Below, in pieces: positions 23,723-35,269 of a DNA stretch of 64,000 nt (its first letter is position 1; the number at the start of each line of letters is the position of its first letter). The position numbers were made by a program, and so were the translations under genes. Under the pieces are notes generated by a model. It made no database searches. It was not told the DNA's origin and worked only from the letters and a program-made list of their open reading frames with translations. This stretch comes from Rhyacophila brunnea (taxonomy: Eukaryota > Arthropoda > Insecta > Trichoptera > Rhyacophilidae). Where the stretch lies: the NCBI GenBank assembly GCA_022495005.1, contig JAGYXB010000557.1, forward strand, positions 930,001 through 994,000, written 5' to 3'.

Positions 23723-24983
23723 AAAACCGTATCTAGCCGATAGCATCGTTATAAAATAGTTTTTTTAAGAATATATTATTGAAAATTCATATTCGAAATC
23801 CAAGACCGCCCCCAAATTATGATAGATAATTTCCTTACTGATTATCATCTGTATAGATACCTAATTTCAAGTCACAATACGTGGAATAGACGAAAATGTT
23901 TTTTGAGCGAGACAGAAAAACGTTATTGTCGTTGTAAAAGATACTATCTTCGATAACAAATATACATTTTAATATAGGTATTTTATCCAGTGCAATGACT
24001 CAATGAGATAAAGCGGATGGCTAAAAATTTTCCTCATAAAAAGTATATTATAACCTTCACCCTGTGGAGCCCCATATGCTCCGATTAGAAGCAAATATAG
24101 TGATACTTAATTAAAATTTGATTATTGATATCGTCACCCAGTTTATAATAGGTACATTATAAGAGAAAGAATCATTGATTTTTTTTTTAATTATTAGCAC
24201 AAAATTAAATTGTTCTTAATCGTCAAAATGTTCTTTGGTCTCTCACTAGTGGACATTTTAGTGACGTATTATATACTAGTACCAACATCGCATTATAACT
24301 GAACTCACCGTTTAAACACAATTACCTCAAAACTATCAAATCGTTCTAACCAAGGTGACGATTGCTTGACGAGCAATGCTATTGGTTATTGTACTACATT
24401 TAAACAGAATAATATAACTATAGGTATTCTGTTTAAATGGATTTTGAAAAAAAATATGCACTAAAACGTTCAATAAAATAATGATATTATTATGTCGATT
24501 GATAATCATCAATGTCAAAGTATTGTAACTACAAATTTATCGATAATTAGTTAACAACAAATTTAAATAAGTAAGTATAATATTATTTTAGGCGAATTTT
24601 TTCAAGTATCTTTTTTAATAATTGACGACCTGCAGCTGAAAAACTTCCAAAAATGATAACAAATGTTACACACTCATTACATTATCCGATTAAATAAGAA
24701 TAACATAATATTTTCACTATAAAAGATTCAACTTATAAAAAAAATGATCGGACACTCATATAGACAGCCTTCAGATTCTAAGGGATGATGTCTATTTTGA
24801 GAGAAATAAGAGAAAAAATAATTATTGAATGAAAAAATCTGTAAAACGTCAATAAAAAATATTTCAGCCTGAAAATATACAATATTACTAATTCTAAACC
24901 CCAAAACTAATTACTCTAATGCCATGTTTTTAATTTCAAAATGTTATATGACTGTATTTTACTTTTTTCTCGACCTCCTTTCC
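23723..24983. other. Intronic stretch without recognised genes
   Basis: It contains a small hairpin (TTTAAACAGAAT / ATTCTGTTTAAA near 24400-24438). A 30-bp stretch at about 24063-24090 vaguely resembles the LINE 3' end (CCATATGCTCC) but is too short to call. Confidence 0.35.
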
Positions 24984-25496
24984 TATAAGGGTCCACATGC
25001 TCGGCAAAGGTCAAAATGGAGCTTTTATGGTATTTTCAGAGCATACCCCTGGACATTCCTTAAACGTTGTAGATAATCTATTTATATAATTTTAAAGCCT
25101 TATTATTATTTATATTTATGTTAAACATTTTTTGATGACTGCATAAAGTATTTGTATTACATAAAATAGTATTCTTTTAAACCTCTCGCTCCAATGTTTT
25201 AGAATATAGTCATATTTCACTACATCCATGTGCAGTGGTGTTATGATTTTTTAGATTTATCAATTTTTAAACGCATTTACAAAACCATTAGTAAAATTAA
25301 TGTTAACATTATATAGTGACATATTTACGTTAAAAAAATATATTTTATAATCTTTGTGATCCCAAATTTGACAAGAATTAGGTATTATATTATTCAAAAA
25401 ATGGGTACGATTAACACATTTCAAGATAATTCTAAAGATACTGATTATAAGCTATGTCTTTGACCATTCAAATGTGATAAACATCCTACGAATACT
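24984..25496 (-). mobile_element. Truncated, inverted copy of the TTAA element
   Basis: This is the reverse complement of about 31436-31950: ATAAGGGTCCACATGC here corresponds to the right terminus of the complete element. Landmarks such as CCTTAAACGTTGTAGATAATC and TTTACTAATGG (as its complement) are colinear. The half corresponding to 31204-31435 is missing after 25496. Confidence 0.8.
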
Positions 25497-25578
25497 TTTA
25501 CGGACTTTCAAAAAGGAACGATCCGTGCGGGAAAACGATTTATGCGAGAACGGTAGATCGGGGTTCCAGTGTATATGG

Positions 25579-26564
25579 CAGGGGGGGGCAAACTTTTTGG
25601 ATGGAGGGCCAAATTCAAGAATTGAAAATGAGCGGCGGGCCGCAAGTAAAATACACTTTTTAGATATACACTATTTATTATCACGAAAAATAAACATTAC
25701 AAAAAAATAATGAGAAAAATGAAACTGTTGTACATTTTGTAACATTTTTTTTAAATTCAGGTGTTAATTTTGTAGTTGATATTCTCAAAACTGTTTGTAA
25801 ATGGGCATCGGAGATATTTGATCGTAAAGAACTTTTATTGAGGTTCATGATCAAAAATGTTTGTTCACATATTATATAGGTTGATCTAAAAATAACCAAC
25901 ATTTTTCTTGCATAATCTTTAAGTTGGTCGAATTCGTTTGAAATAAGGGCATTGTAAAATTTGGAGATTTCTTCACGACGATACGATTCTCTTAAATCAG
26001 TGTCACACTGCAGATCAATAATTTCAAATTGTAGCTCTGTTGGTACACTATCAATATCTATTGAAAATGGATCGCGTACTATTGCTAAACTTGTCTCAAT
26101 TTTTCGGAAGTCACCAAATCTTTGTGAAAAATCGTCATTCAATAATTTAATAATTTTACCATATTCTTCAAATTTATATTCTGATATATTCATCAACTTC
26201 AAAGTTGGAAAGTGGTCCACGTTGTTATTCGATATTTGTCGAAGGAATAACTTGAGTTTTAATTGAAATCCATTCAAACTTTTTACCATATCATGGGCAT
26301 ATATTTTTTTCCTTGCAACGCGGAGTTAAAAGTATTTAAATGTGTCACGATGTTCAACGTAGAAAATAGTGGTTACATAATATGAGACGAGACGCAACGA
26401 AGACGTATTGATATAATACATTTACGAAACAACAAATTCTTAAAATTTTAATCTATTGTCAATATTTTTGAAAAATTATAAAAAAGTTATTCGTAATCAG
26501 AAGTACAATTAATGATGGCGGGCCGCAAAAAAATACCCGGCGGGCCGCAGTTTGCCCCCCCCTG
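25579..26564 (-). mobile_element. hAT transposon with transposase remnant, CAGGGGGGGGCAAAC family
   Basis: CAGGGGGGGGCAAACTTTTTG at 25579 and AGTTTGCCCCCCCCTG ending at 26564 are inverted termini. The flanks are the perfect 8-bp duplication GTATATGG (25571-25578 and 26565-26572). GCGGGCCGCA motifs repeat near both ends. The interior keeps a 202-codon transposase fragment on the minus strand. Confidence 0.93.
25681..26289 (-). pseudogene. hAT transposase C-terminal fragment (GTF2IRD2/Charlie-like)
   Basis: About 200 residues match the C-terminal third of hAT transposases related to the vertebrate domesticated gene GTF2IRD2. Visible blocks in order are LKLKLFLRQ, FSQRFGDFRKIE, PTELQFEIIDLQCDTDLR, a short LKDYARKMLVIF segment, and the dimerisation motif RSTYIICEQTFLIMNLNKSSLRS. 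The zinc finger and first catalytic residues are absent and only about 270 bp remain upstream of it inside the element, so it is a deleted, inactive copy. The plus-strand frame at 25961-26266 is its shadow. Confidence 0.85.
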
Positions 26565-26572
26565 GTATATGG

Positions 26573-26719
26573 TATTAAATTCTTCAAATTTTAATCTATT
26601 GTAAATATTTTTTTTAAAAATTATAAAAAAGTTATTCGTAATAAGAAATACAACAATTAATGATGGCGGGCCGCAAAAAAATACCCGGCGGGCCGCAGTT
26701 TGCCCCCCCTGGTATATGG
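26573..26719. repeat. Tandem duplicate of the hAT right end plus target site
   Basis: After the target duplication, sequence matching about 26430-26577 is repeated: TTTTAATCTATTGT, AAAAAAGTTATTCGTAAT, GATGGCGGGCCGC, the CCCCCCCTG terminus and another GTATATGG followed by TATTA. This yields two right termini and three copies of the target octamer. Confidence 0.85.
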
Positions 26720-27441
26720 TATTACATTAAAATAATTCTCATGAACTAACTTAACTACAGTATTAAAACAGGAATAGGAATGGGTAAACGTGTCGCATAA
26801 ATAAGACACTAAATAATATCAACTAGTAAGTATAATTTAAGAGTCCATAAAAACTAATTACTTTGTAGGTACCTACCTATATCTAAATAACCAACGTTCA
26901 CTGACCAACGAAAATTACACGACGCAATCATTTATCGAGAACTTTATTATTATTACAATAGGCTACTTAAACGAATCGGTGATAGATAAATACATTAAAC
27001 GAACTTAAACGGTATTAAAAAATAAGTGGCTTAAATAATTAATACTGTTAACAACTCCTCAATAAACGTAATTTATCATTTGATCGATGCTTAAAATATC
27101 GCTAAGGCTTTTAATTAACTTATACACGGTGTGTTAACTTCATAGAAACTTGAGCAAAGATATTTCAGAAGGGGAAATTACCCCTAAAGATTAATAACTC
27201 AAAAACTGAATATCGGGTGTCTCCTTGTTACTACTAGATATCTGAGATTGCAGAGATACATAGTTGATAATAATTACAGTGATTAATATAATACTAAAGA
27301 AGTTACGTCCGTAAGCACGTAGGACTTCCAGTAATTTATCTGCCGCAGAATGAAAGAAAATAATGTAACCCTTCAAACCGTATGTGACTGCAGACTGGGA
27401 GCCGAGCCGACCATTTACTACCTATTAAAATGTTACCATAC
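26720..27441. other. Intronic stretch without recognised features
   Basis: AT-rich. The 61-codon minus-strand frame at 27191-27376 has no recognised product. Confidence 0.35.
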
Positions 27442-27800
27442 CGCACACTGAGATCTATAGAGTCATAACTGCAAATAACATGATCTTGAGTAATTTGAGT
27501 TTGAATGTTAAATAATTAACTACAATTTATTTAATTGCAGTAGACAGCTGAAAAATACGGAAGTATAGCACAATAAATATATTACCAATGATACCAATGA
27601 ACATGTAAGATAATGCCTATATATAGCTCTAAATTAAAATTTGAAATATAAAATAATCATGGACGCAATTGTATAGGAAGCCACTGCTTCCAAGTAGCAG
27701 TTAATATAGCATTTAAAAATAGATTTTTTTCTATCGAACTGTATTCGTAAGTTATTTTTGATTTTTTTTGCAGTTTTGACCCTATAGATCTCAGTGTGCG
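27442..27800. mobile_element. MITE with ~33-bp inverted termini
   Basis: CGCACACTGAGATCTATAG with AGTCATAACTGCAA (27442-27475) is repeated inverted as TTGCAGTTTTGACC with CTATAGATCTCAGTGTGCG (27768-27800). No clear target duplication outside. The interior is AT-rich and noncoding; superfamily undetermined. Confidence 0.75.
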
Positions 27801-28593
27801 AACAATCAGCAGTCACCAGCATAATATTTGAAAACCAAGTAGACTCATAAAAAGTTATTTTAAAAGTACAATATCACTGACGTAATAAATAGTTAGCAAG
27901 AAAATTTTAAAACTATATAATAATAATATACAATGCGATTAAAATGAAATAGATACCTATCGACAAATAGATTTTTTTAAATATAATTTAATAGATATGT
28001 TATACATATTTCTTATAGCGATAATTTTCAGATATGTTTAGGGTAGGTTGGTATTTATTTTTCTTTTCAAATGGTAGGCACTGGTTTATATTACAGGTAG
28101 TAAATTCGTGTAACTGATGGAGTTTAAGGGGATTGGCAGCCTACAAAGTATTAGGGAAATTTTCATGTAAAATGACCCACACACAAATTACATCGATAGC
28201 TAGGTACCTATACATAAAATAAGGTAAATACATTTTCCTTAGAGTTTTTTTCGAATTCAATAGCACCAGAGGATGTTGAGTATAATAATTATTATATTTC
28301 GCATCAAGTGGGAGTTCCGTATTTTATAAATATAAAATGTCGCATATAAAAATATGAATCAAAACAGTGTTTTCATTATTTATATTATATATAATATTAT
28401 ACACCTACTTGCTCCAACAAAACCGGGATATCTCATGTGAAAGAGAATATATACTTAACATGAATGGATACTAACACTAATGATGTACATAATATGTAGT
28501 TTAAAATTGTATGGATTAAGTAATTGTTATATTAATTTATATGTTACTATAACTTTATAATAGTATCATAGTACTGTATTGTACTGCCTAGTT

Positions 28594-28640
28594 CAGGGAT
28601 AGTGAACCTTCTCCACAAGTATGTCAAATTATAGGGGGGG
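28594..28640 (+). mobile_element. hAT-like left terminus without a partner
   Basis: CAGGGATAGTGAACC starts at 28594 and is followed by a poly-G tract (28634-28644). It has the form of a hAT terminal repeat, but no inverted partner or repeated octamer was found downstream. Confidence 0.35.
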
Positions 28641-29311
28641 GGGGATTAATTTCGCATGTCAACTAAATAAAATAAAAATATGTTTTTACATAATGGTTTA
28701 CAAATTTAACAAAAAAGAATAAGAACCCATGAAATATTTTCTAGGTTTACACACTAAATATATAAATATATTATTTTATAATTTAGTGAGATAATTGTTC
28801 GTCTGGTGTCAATTTGTTTATTTGCTGTTTATAATTTAAGAGTTTTCATAGAAAATTAAAGACACGATTTATAAGAGAATCCCAGACACGGTTCAGTCAA
28901 ACCAGACCATTACGAAATCGTTATTTTACATTAGATTTTGAATAATAATTCATCGAGGAAAATAGTTGTTTACCTTCAAGGGTTTTCCCTCACATTGTGG
29001 TTTTCAATTTTTTTTCATTGAATTGGTTTGGGTTCTAAGTACCTATTCATAGTATGCTATAATATTGATTAGTATTACTATTAGTCATGTCGATAAAAAT
29101 ATTATTCAAATTGTCGCGTAACCTGTTAGATCACCGATTAAAACGATTCTGCATCGTATACTTAGCATAATATGAAGTAAATTTTAAAAATTCACGTTAT
29201 TTTAGGTACAAAATTCTAACTTCTGTCAACGAATACTATCCGCGTGACAATGATTTTAGTCATTGCCTAAGACTAGGCAATGACTAAAATATAAGTCTGA
29301 AGTATACATAC

Positions 29312-29476
29312 ATCTGGAGGCGGCCTCAAACTTGTCGGACTTCTTTTTTCTCTTCCACTTCCAGGGTTTGAAGAACTTTCCAAGGGCGGAGAAGCGGGAC
29401 TTCCGTTCGAGGGGCGGCGTCCGCGCCCCCGCCCCCAAACTATTCGTCCGCAGAGCAGCACCATTCTGCTTTTTTG
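29312..29476 (-). CDS. Phactr: Phactr gene, basic-region exon (exon A)
   Basis: A 165-bp internal exon. The acceptor is CTTCTTTTCTATTGTTACAG before 29476 and the donor CCAGAT|GTATGT after 29312. Starting with two bases that complete a codon, it reads KKQNGAALRTNSLGAGARTP and then PLERKSRFSALGKFFKPWKWKRKKKSDKFEAASR. The block RKS+F..LG+.FKPWKW+.KKKS.KF is the signature N-terminal region of Phactr proteins, a nuclear-localisation-like basic stretch immediately before the first RPEL motif. It ends in phase 1, and the T joins CA of exon B to give serine. Overlapping frames in other phases are shadows. Start codon and 5' exons lie further upstream, outside or unrecognised. Confidence 0.92.
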
Positions 29477-29649
29477 CTGTAACAATAGAAAAGAAGAAAA
29501 CATTAAAATAATGGACATTATAGCTTTATAACAAATTTTAAATATATATAGCCATTATTATATAACCAATCCGATCACTTAAATAAGTGCCGTTTGGAGG
29601 CTATCTATTTAAATATAATCATTAAAGGACAACTTATCATAAAAAATAT

Positions 29650-30026
29650 CGTCGTTGTTTTGTAAAAAGGGTGAATCAACCATTTTGGCAAAATCGAGAT
29701 TTTAATGAAAATACAATATGTACCCCACTAGCTTTGTTGTGTAAAAACGGCGATTTTTTATCTCCACAAGTACTTAAAAACGATAATCGACTAAAATTAA
29801 ATTAATTAAAATTACAAAATAAAAAGCAAATGTGACATATTAGGCCTTTGAAAATATTATATAATAATACCTATTATAATGCCAGTATCCTTTCTAAGCT
29901 TCATTATAAACTTGTTAGATATTTATAACATCTACAGGTAAAAAACAAATAAATGTCAAAAGTTAAAAATCCTCTTCCTGGAAAGTAGCATTTTGGTTAA
30001 TTCGCCCTTTTTACAAAACACCGACG
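29650..30026. mobile_element. CGTCG-terminus element with 4-bp duplication, short form
   Basis: CGTCGTTGTTTTGTAAAAAG with GGTGAATCAACC at the left is mirrored at the right as GGTTAATTCGCC with CTTTTTACAAAACACCGACG. The flanks are ATAT (29646-29649 and 30027-30030). The 377-bp interior is noncoding. Terminus and duplication length match the larger element at 35274-37008, so they probably belong to one superfamily. Confidence 0.8.
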
Positions 30027-30072
30027 ATATGTGTACAATACAATGTTATTCGTAATATTATATTGTTGTTCT

Positions 30073-30181
30073 GTCACCACGCGTTCTTTCTCCATTTTCC
30101 CTCAATATTTCGGGGCCGCTGCGAGGTCATTCTGAAGAGAAACGTCGAGGGAAGAAGAAGAAAGAACACGCGGTGACAACC
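30073..30181. mobile_element. Small foldback element
   Basis: TGTCACCACGCGTTCTTTCT at 30075 is mirrored by AGAAAGAACACGCGGTGACA (30160-30179). The ~107-bp unit includes a CpG-rich centre (GGGGCCGCTGCGAGG). The right side continues into the repeat shared with 15834-15960. Confidence 0.6.
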
Positions 30182-30993
30182 CTACTTATTACGATAACAA
30201 ACAAACGTGAAAGCCTCAAACATAACGATTCAATGTTGTTAATTAACAATTATGGAAAGTGATTATGCCCTTAATTACTATTAAAGCATTCTTTATAACC
30301 GTATGGTATATAAAATACAAAATATGTTTATTTATTCCTTTCAATTTTACCACAGATTAAAATAAAGTTTACATATTCATATTATTATAGATTCTATTTG
30401 AATTTGGTGTTCTTTTATTTGACTTTTAAGTACTGCTGTCAGAATTATTTTTATTTTAACATATTGTATGCCTAAATAAGGTTACTTTGATATTGAAAAA
30501 AATAGTATTATGGTTTTAAATATAATAAATGTATATCGGTCAAGAGGCCTCGTGCAAAGCAGGGTACTTCGGCTAGTTTACAATAATTATTGATGTAAAT
30601 ATAAAATCGACCATTCAGCGCCAAGAGTCATTACTCATTATAAACTGTTAATACAAGCCTGTGCTCACTGTTAAATTAACACGGTTAAATTAACTCTTTA
30701 GTGAATTTAGCTGTATCGGCGGCGTAGAATGACGACTTCCTGGACTGATCAAGTTACCAATGAAGACATTTTAGCTACCATGATACGCCAAAAGCTGTAT
30801 AATTATTCCATAGTTTCCGAAATGATAAACACAATTTTCTTTCGTTCAAAATTAAGGGAAATATATGTGTGCGGTAGCAGAGGCGTGTACTGTAATAAAT
30901 ACTCTTCACAATGTGAAAAAATTTCTTTCACTGCAAGTAAAGTGTGTCTTTAGACCAGATTCGCTGAAAATAAGTTAAGTACAGAATTTGTAC

Positions 30994-31106
30994 CTGCTGA
31001 ATAGATAATGAGATTTTAATTGCCCCCTTTAAAATGCACGTTAATTACATCGATCGGCCGCCAGGTCATTACGCACCGTGTGCGTCTTCCGCGTCCAAAG
31101 TATTAA
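30994..31106 (+). repeat. 113-bp conserved repeat, copy A
   Basis: Matches 48327-48439 over 113 bases with no gaps and only four differences. It starts CTGCTGAATAGATAATGAG, includes ACATCGATCGGCCGCC and ends GCGTCCAAAGTATTAA. It has no coding frame in either direction and no visible inverted ends. Immediate flanks differ between copies. Confidence 0.9.
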
Positions 31107-31203
31107 ATCATCATAAATCATAATATTATCTTACAATGCGTATTCACCCTGTAAGTCTACTCATAACAGAAACTATAAAGATGTAATAATATGGTAACAT
31201 TAA

Positions 31204-31944
31204 GGGCCCACATGCCGTCTTTGAACATGTACCGTTTAAAAAAACGATTTTTTTTCGGTTATTTACATGTTCAAACACGCGCGTTAACATGATCTTACTC
31301 CCTACTTCATTTACCTTTTGTCAATTTATGGCTACGGCCGTATGTTGTAGCGTAACCACTAGGCAATGCCAATAGAAGTGGCGTATTTCAAAAAAATACT
31401 AACTTATTCTTAGGTCAATAATTAGATATTATAAACAATCATTATTCGTAGGATGTTTATCATATTTGAATGGTCAAAAATATAGCTTATAATCAGTATC
31501 TTTAGAATAATCTTCAAATTTGTTAATCATGCCCATTTTTGAATAATAAAATGCCTAATTCTTGTCAAATTTTGGATCACAGAGATTATAAAATATAAGT
31601 TTTCATCGTAAATATTTCACTATATAATGTTAACATTAATTTTACTAATGGTTTTATAAATGCGTTTAAAAATTAATAAACCTAAAAAATCTTCACACCA
31701 CTGCACACGGATGTACTGTAATAAGACTTTATTCTAATACATTAGATCTAGAGGTTTAAAAGAATACTAATTTACGTAATAAAAATACTTTATGCAGTCA
31801 TAAAATGTTTAAAATAAATATAAAGGATAATAAGGCTTCAAAATTATATAAATAGATTATCTACAACGTTTAAGGAATGTTCATGCTAATGCTTTGAAAA
31901 TACCATAAAATCCCCATGTTGAGCTACGTTGGGCATGTGGGCCG
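31204..31944. mobile_element. TTAA-targeting MITE (piggyBac/Kolobok-like)
   Basis: GGGCCCACATGCC at the left and GGCATGTGGGCCG at the right are inverted termini, flanked on both sides by TTAA (31200-31203 and 31945-31948). A TTAA duplication is characteristic of piggyBac-type and Kolobok-type elements. A second small inverted pair, GAACATGTACCG and CGGTTATTTACATGTTC, lies just inside the left end. No transposase is present. A truncated inverted relative is at 24984-25496. Confidence 0.85.
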
Positions 31945-31948
31945 TTAA

Positions 31949-33424
31949 GGACATAAAACATCCTAAATTAATTGCGTTTACCCGAAAGTGTTATTATCAC
32001 ATAATATCAAAGTGGGAAACTATTTTATATCGCGTTACCAAACTAACTAAAGACGTCATCATAACTATGCAGGGCGATAAGAAGGTAGATAAAACATACG
32101 TTATCTTTGATCTCAGTATAGGTCCGCTTTTCCGTAATTTCCTTTTCGATATCACATTCGGAAACATGCAACGTTACCATCATCAATCAGATTGTTACTG
32201 ACGCCAGGTTTTCGGCGAGGCAATTAGCTCAATTACACGAAGATATCTCTCTATAAATGTGAAACCACCGGCAAAGGGGATGCGTTTCATCATAATAAAC
32301 CAGACGTGTATTTTATCTTCGTGGGTTTTTTTTTACCGCGAAGGCTAAAATAAAACATAATGGCGAATATCGCACGGTTGCAGTATATCATAAAAGCTAA
32401 TATTGCCAACTCCAAAGTTTATACAAACAACATATTATTTTGTTAATGCTAACAAACACATATATTCAGTAGGTAAGTCAGAGTTGCCAATTGTACAATA
32501 AAAATATAGTAAATAATATTATAGTATGTAATTCCGTATTTCACTTGAAATTATGCGAAAAAAGCCACTGAAAATATAATATTTTCGGTGGTTGTGGGTT
32601 TACGGTGAGATCTGTTTAAATGAAAGACCTGGATCCCAAGATAAGTGCAAAAATAAATGCATTACAAAAAAAAACTAACGGCTATGCGAGCGAGCAAGGC
32701 CAAGATAATACTTAGGAATGCATGCACAGAGATCGTAATTACTATTATAAACAAAGTTATCATTGTAAACTTCTAGATTGGGGCTATTTGTCCCAATACA
32801 CCATCACGCAGAACGTTCCATTGTAACGCCAAATATAATTGCTTTAATTATAATGAAACCGATACACATAGATAACCGTGCCCGTGTCACCATGGAGAAA
32901 ATGCTTTCAGGTTTATATTATTATCAACATGTAGGTACAATAACATTATGAACAATTCAGACATCTAGTGTGTAACTAGCAGCAGACGATGATCTGCACT
33001 AATATGCTATATCTCTTAATAAGTATTCCAATTACACTTCGGAAAATAAATAAATGACCACAGTGTAATTAATATTCTTAATCTTACCATTAAAATTGCC
33101 AAAGTATTTTTTATACTTATTTTATATACCTAAAGTTGTAGAGAATTACGTTTTTTACAAAAATTGATGATAACTATTGTTATCGTTGAACCTATCGGTG
33201 AAGAGATATTGTGAAAAACGGGGTTTGTGCGCCATTTTTCCAAGATGACATGAGCCGATTTGCGGCAAGGTCGAAAACTTGGATTTTTTTATTAGGACTC
33301 CCAAACTATAAATCAGTACAACCCGATCTTATGGATGGTAAAACTACCCACCTACTAGTCTATTATCGATAATTGTGCCTGCTCATACTTACTTAGTTAC
33401 TTTATAAATTGTAAATATAAATAT
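31949..33424. other. Gene-free stretch upstream of the Phactr exons
   Basis: The plus-strand 90-codon frame beginning in the MITE end (31929-32201) is unsupported. No other recognised feature; probably 5' intron or intergenic sequence. Confidence 0.35.
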
Positions 33425-33432
33425 AACAAGAC

Positions 33433-34165
33433 TAGGGAATCCAATCCCGGGATCCCGGGATCCCGAGCTATTTTCGATACCTATGAATCCCGGGATTGAT
33501 AAACATAATCCCGGGATTTCGGGATTGATTTTTTTATCAATTTTATGGAAAATATAACAGAAAAAATACTTTTAATAAAAAATAACTACATTAGAAATAA
33601 ACTGAGTTTGAATGAAGTTTGATGTGTAGGTTGCCGATTCATTTTATTTTTTCACATAGATTATTAAAAATGAGAAAGATTGGTAAAAAAACAATGCTTC
33701 GCACTTTTAACAAAGTAATTCCACCATGATATCATACGTTTTACGGCAGTTTCATATTTGGCTGACTAATTAGATTTATGAAGCGGAAAGGCCATAAGTA
33801 CGCCATGATTATTTGCTTTACTATTTTAAATCTCGCTGATCTATTCATTATGTCTTTACTATCAGAAATAGCAATCTCATATTAAATTCACATTATTATT
33901 TATATTACAATATTATTTACTCCATTAAACTTGTGTATTTCCAAGATTTAACGTATACAATATTAACAATAAATGTCTTAAATAGTATAAATTATACTAG
34001 ATTTATTTTTGACCGATTTTATCAATGTTATTTGTAAATATAAAAATTTTATATTAACAATGGAAAAAAATCCCAATCCCGGGACCAGTCCCGGGATCCC
34101 GGGATTGTCAAATTGTAATCCCGAAATCCCGGGATCAGAATTTTGGCTCGGGATTGGATTCCCTA
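33433..34165. mobile_element. hAT element of the TAGGGAATCCAATCCCG family, copy 2
   Basis: TAGGGAATCCAATCCCGGGA at 33433 and CTCGGGATTGGATTCCCTA ending at 34165 are inverted termini. The perfect 8-bp duplication AACAAGAC flanks them (33425-33432, 34166-34173). Several ATCCCGGGAT palindromes are clustered within about 110 bp of each end. The interior aligns with 13365-14517 but lacks several hundred bases. Confidence 0.93.
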
Positions 34166-34173
34166 AACAAGAC

Positions 34174-35269
34174 CCAATCTTGGTAGATAAACAGTAAAAT
34201 ATTCAAACAATTGTGTCAAAATGCCTATGCACGTTTTTATTTTGAATATAACCATGTGATAATAATATGAAATAACCGTTGAGATAAAACTGGAATAACT
34301 ACATTTCTTAATTAGTTTAGTATAAATAAGCAAATGTCTACTGTGTACGCCTTAGATATAACGTACAACGTTCTCTTAAAGATAAAAATGTTAAATAATA
34401 TTATACTTAGCTACCGGCCATAATTTTCCGAAGCAAACACATTTCGCGGTCGACTCAGCGCAAGAGTGCCCCCTAATTGGATAAACCGAGCTAATCACAA
34501 TATTTTAACAAAAAAACAGCACTGGATTTTTCTCGCGTTGAAAAATAAATATCTGACATAAACAGAGCGTTTGCGGCCCGATAAAAATCATCACGTATCG
34601 CACGGGAAGCACTTCCAAACTTTTGAAAACACAGTTCAGTAATTCAACGGACTTTCAGTAAACCATCATGGGGTGAGGGGTGGATGTAAAACTTTCTGTG
34701 TAATTAATTATCCGCCGACCATTCCACAAGCATCCTCTGCTAGTGTCGAAAGCACAATCCAACTTTTTGTCAAAGCGAATTTTTCTGACAAAAAACCTAA
34801 CAAAGCATTAAAATTATTTTTACGTAAAAGGATTATGAATAATAGCGTTTTTTTATGTTGAGCATACAATAATACATTTGGTAGGTACCTAACAATTCAT
34901 TAATGCGCTAAATACATTCAAAATTAAAATAAACGTATAGCTTAAATCCATAACCATCTCACTCCGGCTGCTGTGTTTTATTGTATAAGCTACAAAATAT
35001 ACGTAACGAGTAAGTATTTTTTTTTAACTTGCAAATGATTTTTTATTTTAAATTACGTTAATATTGGGCGACCATCTTCTATAGTATTGAATGAAAGATT
35101 TTTGTATTATTTATTTCTAATATGTATGTTTGTGATGCGTTATAAAAATATAGTTATTCAATTAATAGTTCAATTAATATTATATTAAATGAATGGGAAT
35201 GGCAAGTGATCTAATACATAGTGTAAATAATATGGAAGATTCCTTTTCATAGTTTTAACGACATACAAT
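34174..35269. other. Stretch without recognised genes
   Basis: Positions 34430-34680 are richer in GC than the surroundings, but no coding domain or core promoter is certain. The 62-codon frame at 34673-34861 is unrecognised. Confidence 0.35.

Larger units (their letters stand above)
7931..29311 (-). other. Phactr: Phactr intron of about 21.4 kb, full of transposons
   Basis: Bounded by donor GTATGT (29311-29306, minus strand) and acceptor TTTCTAG (7931-7933). It holds four of the hAT elements, SINE-like repeats, the TTAA-element fragment and two MITEs listed separately. No further coding exon was recognised between exons A and B on the minus strand, and the phases of A and B match directly. 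Skipped alternative exons cannot be excluded. Confidence 0.75.

Noticed and set aside
24060..24092. CCATATGCTCC word resembling the LINE 3' end
   Set aside because: About 30 bp with several mismatches is too little to separate from chance.
29273..29518. 81-codon minus-strand ORF overlapping Phactr exon A
   Set aside because: It is a different phase of the same exon; only the phase joining to exon B gives the Phactr signature.
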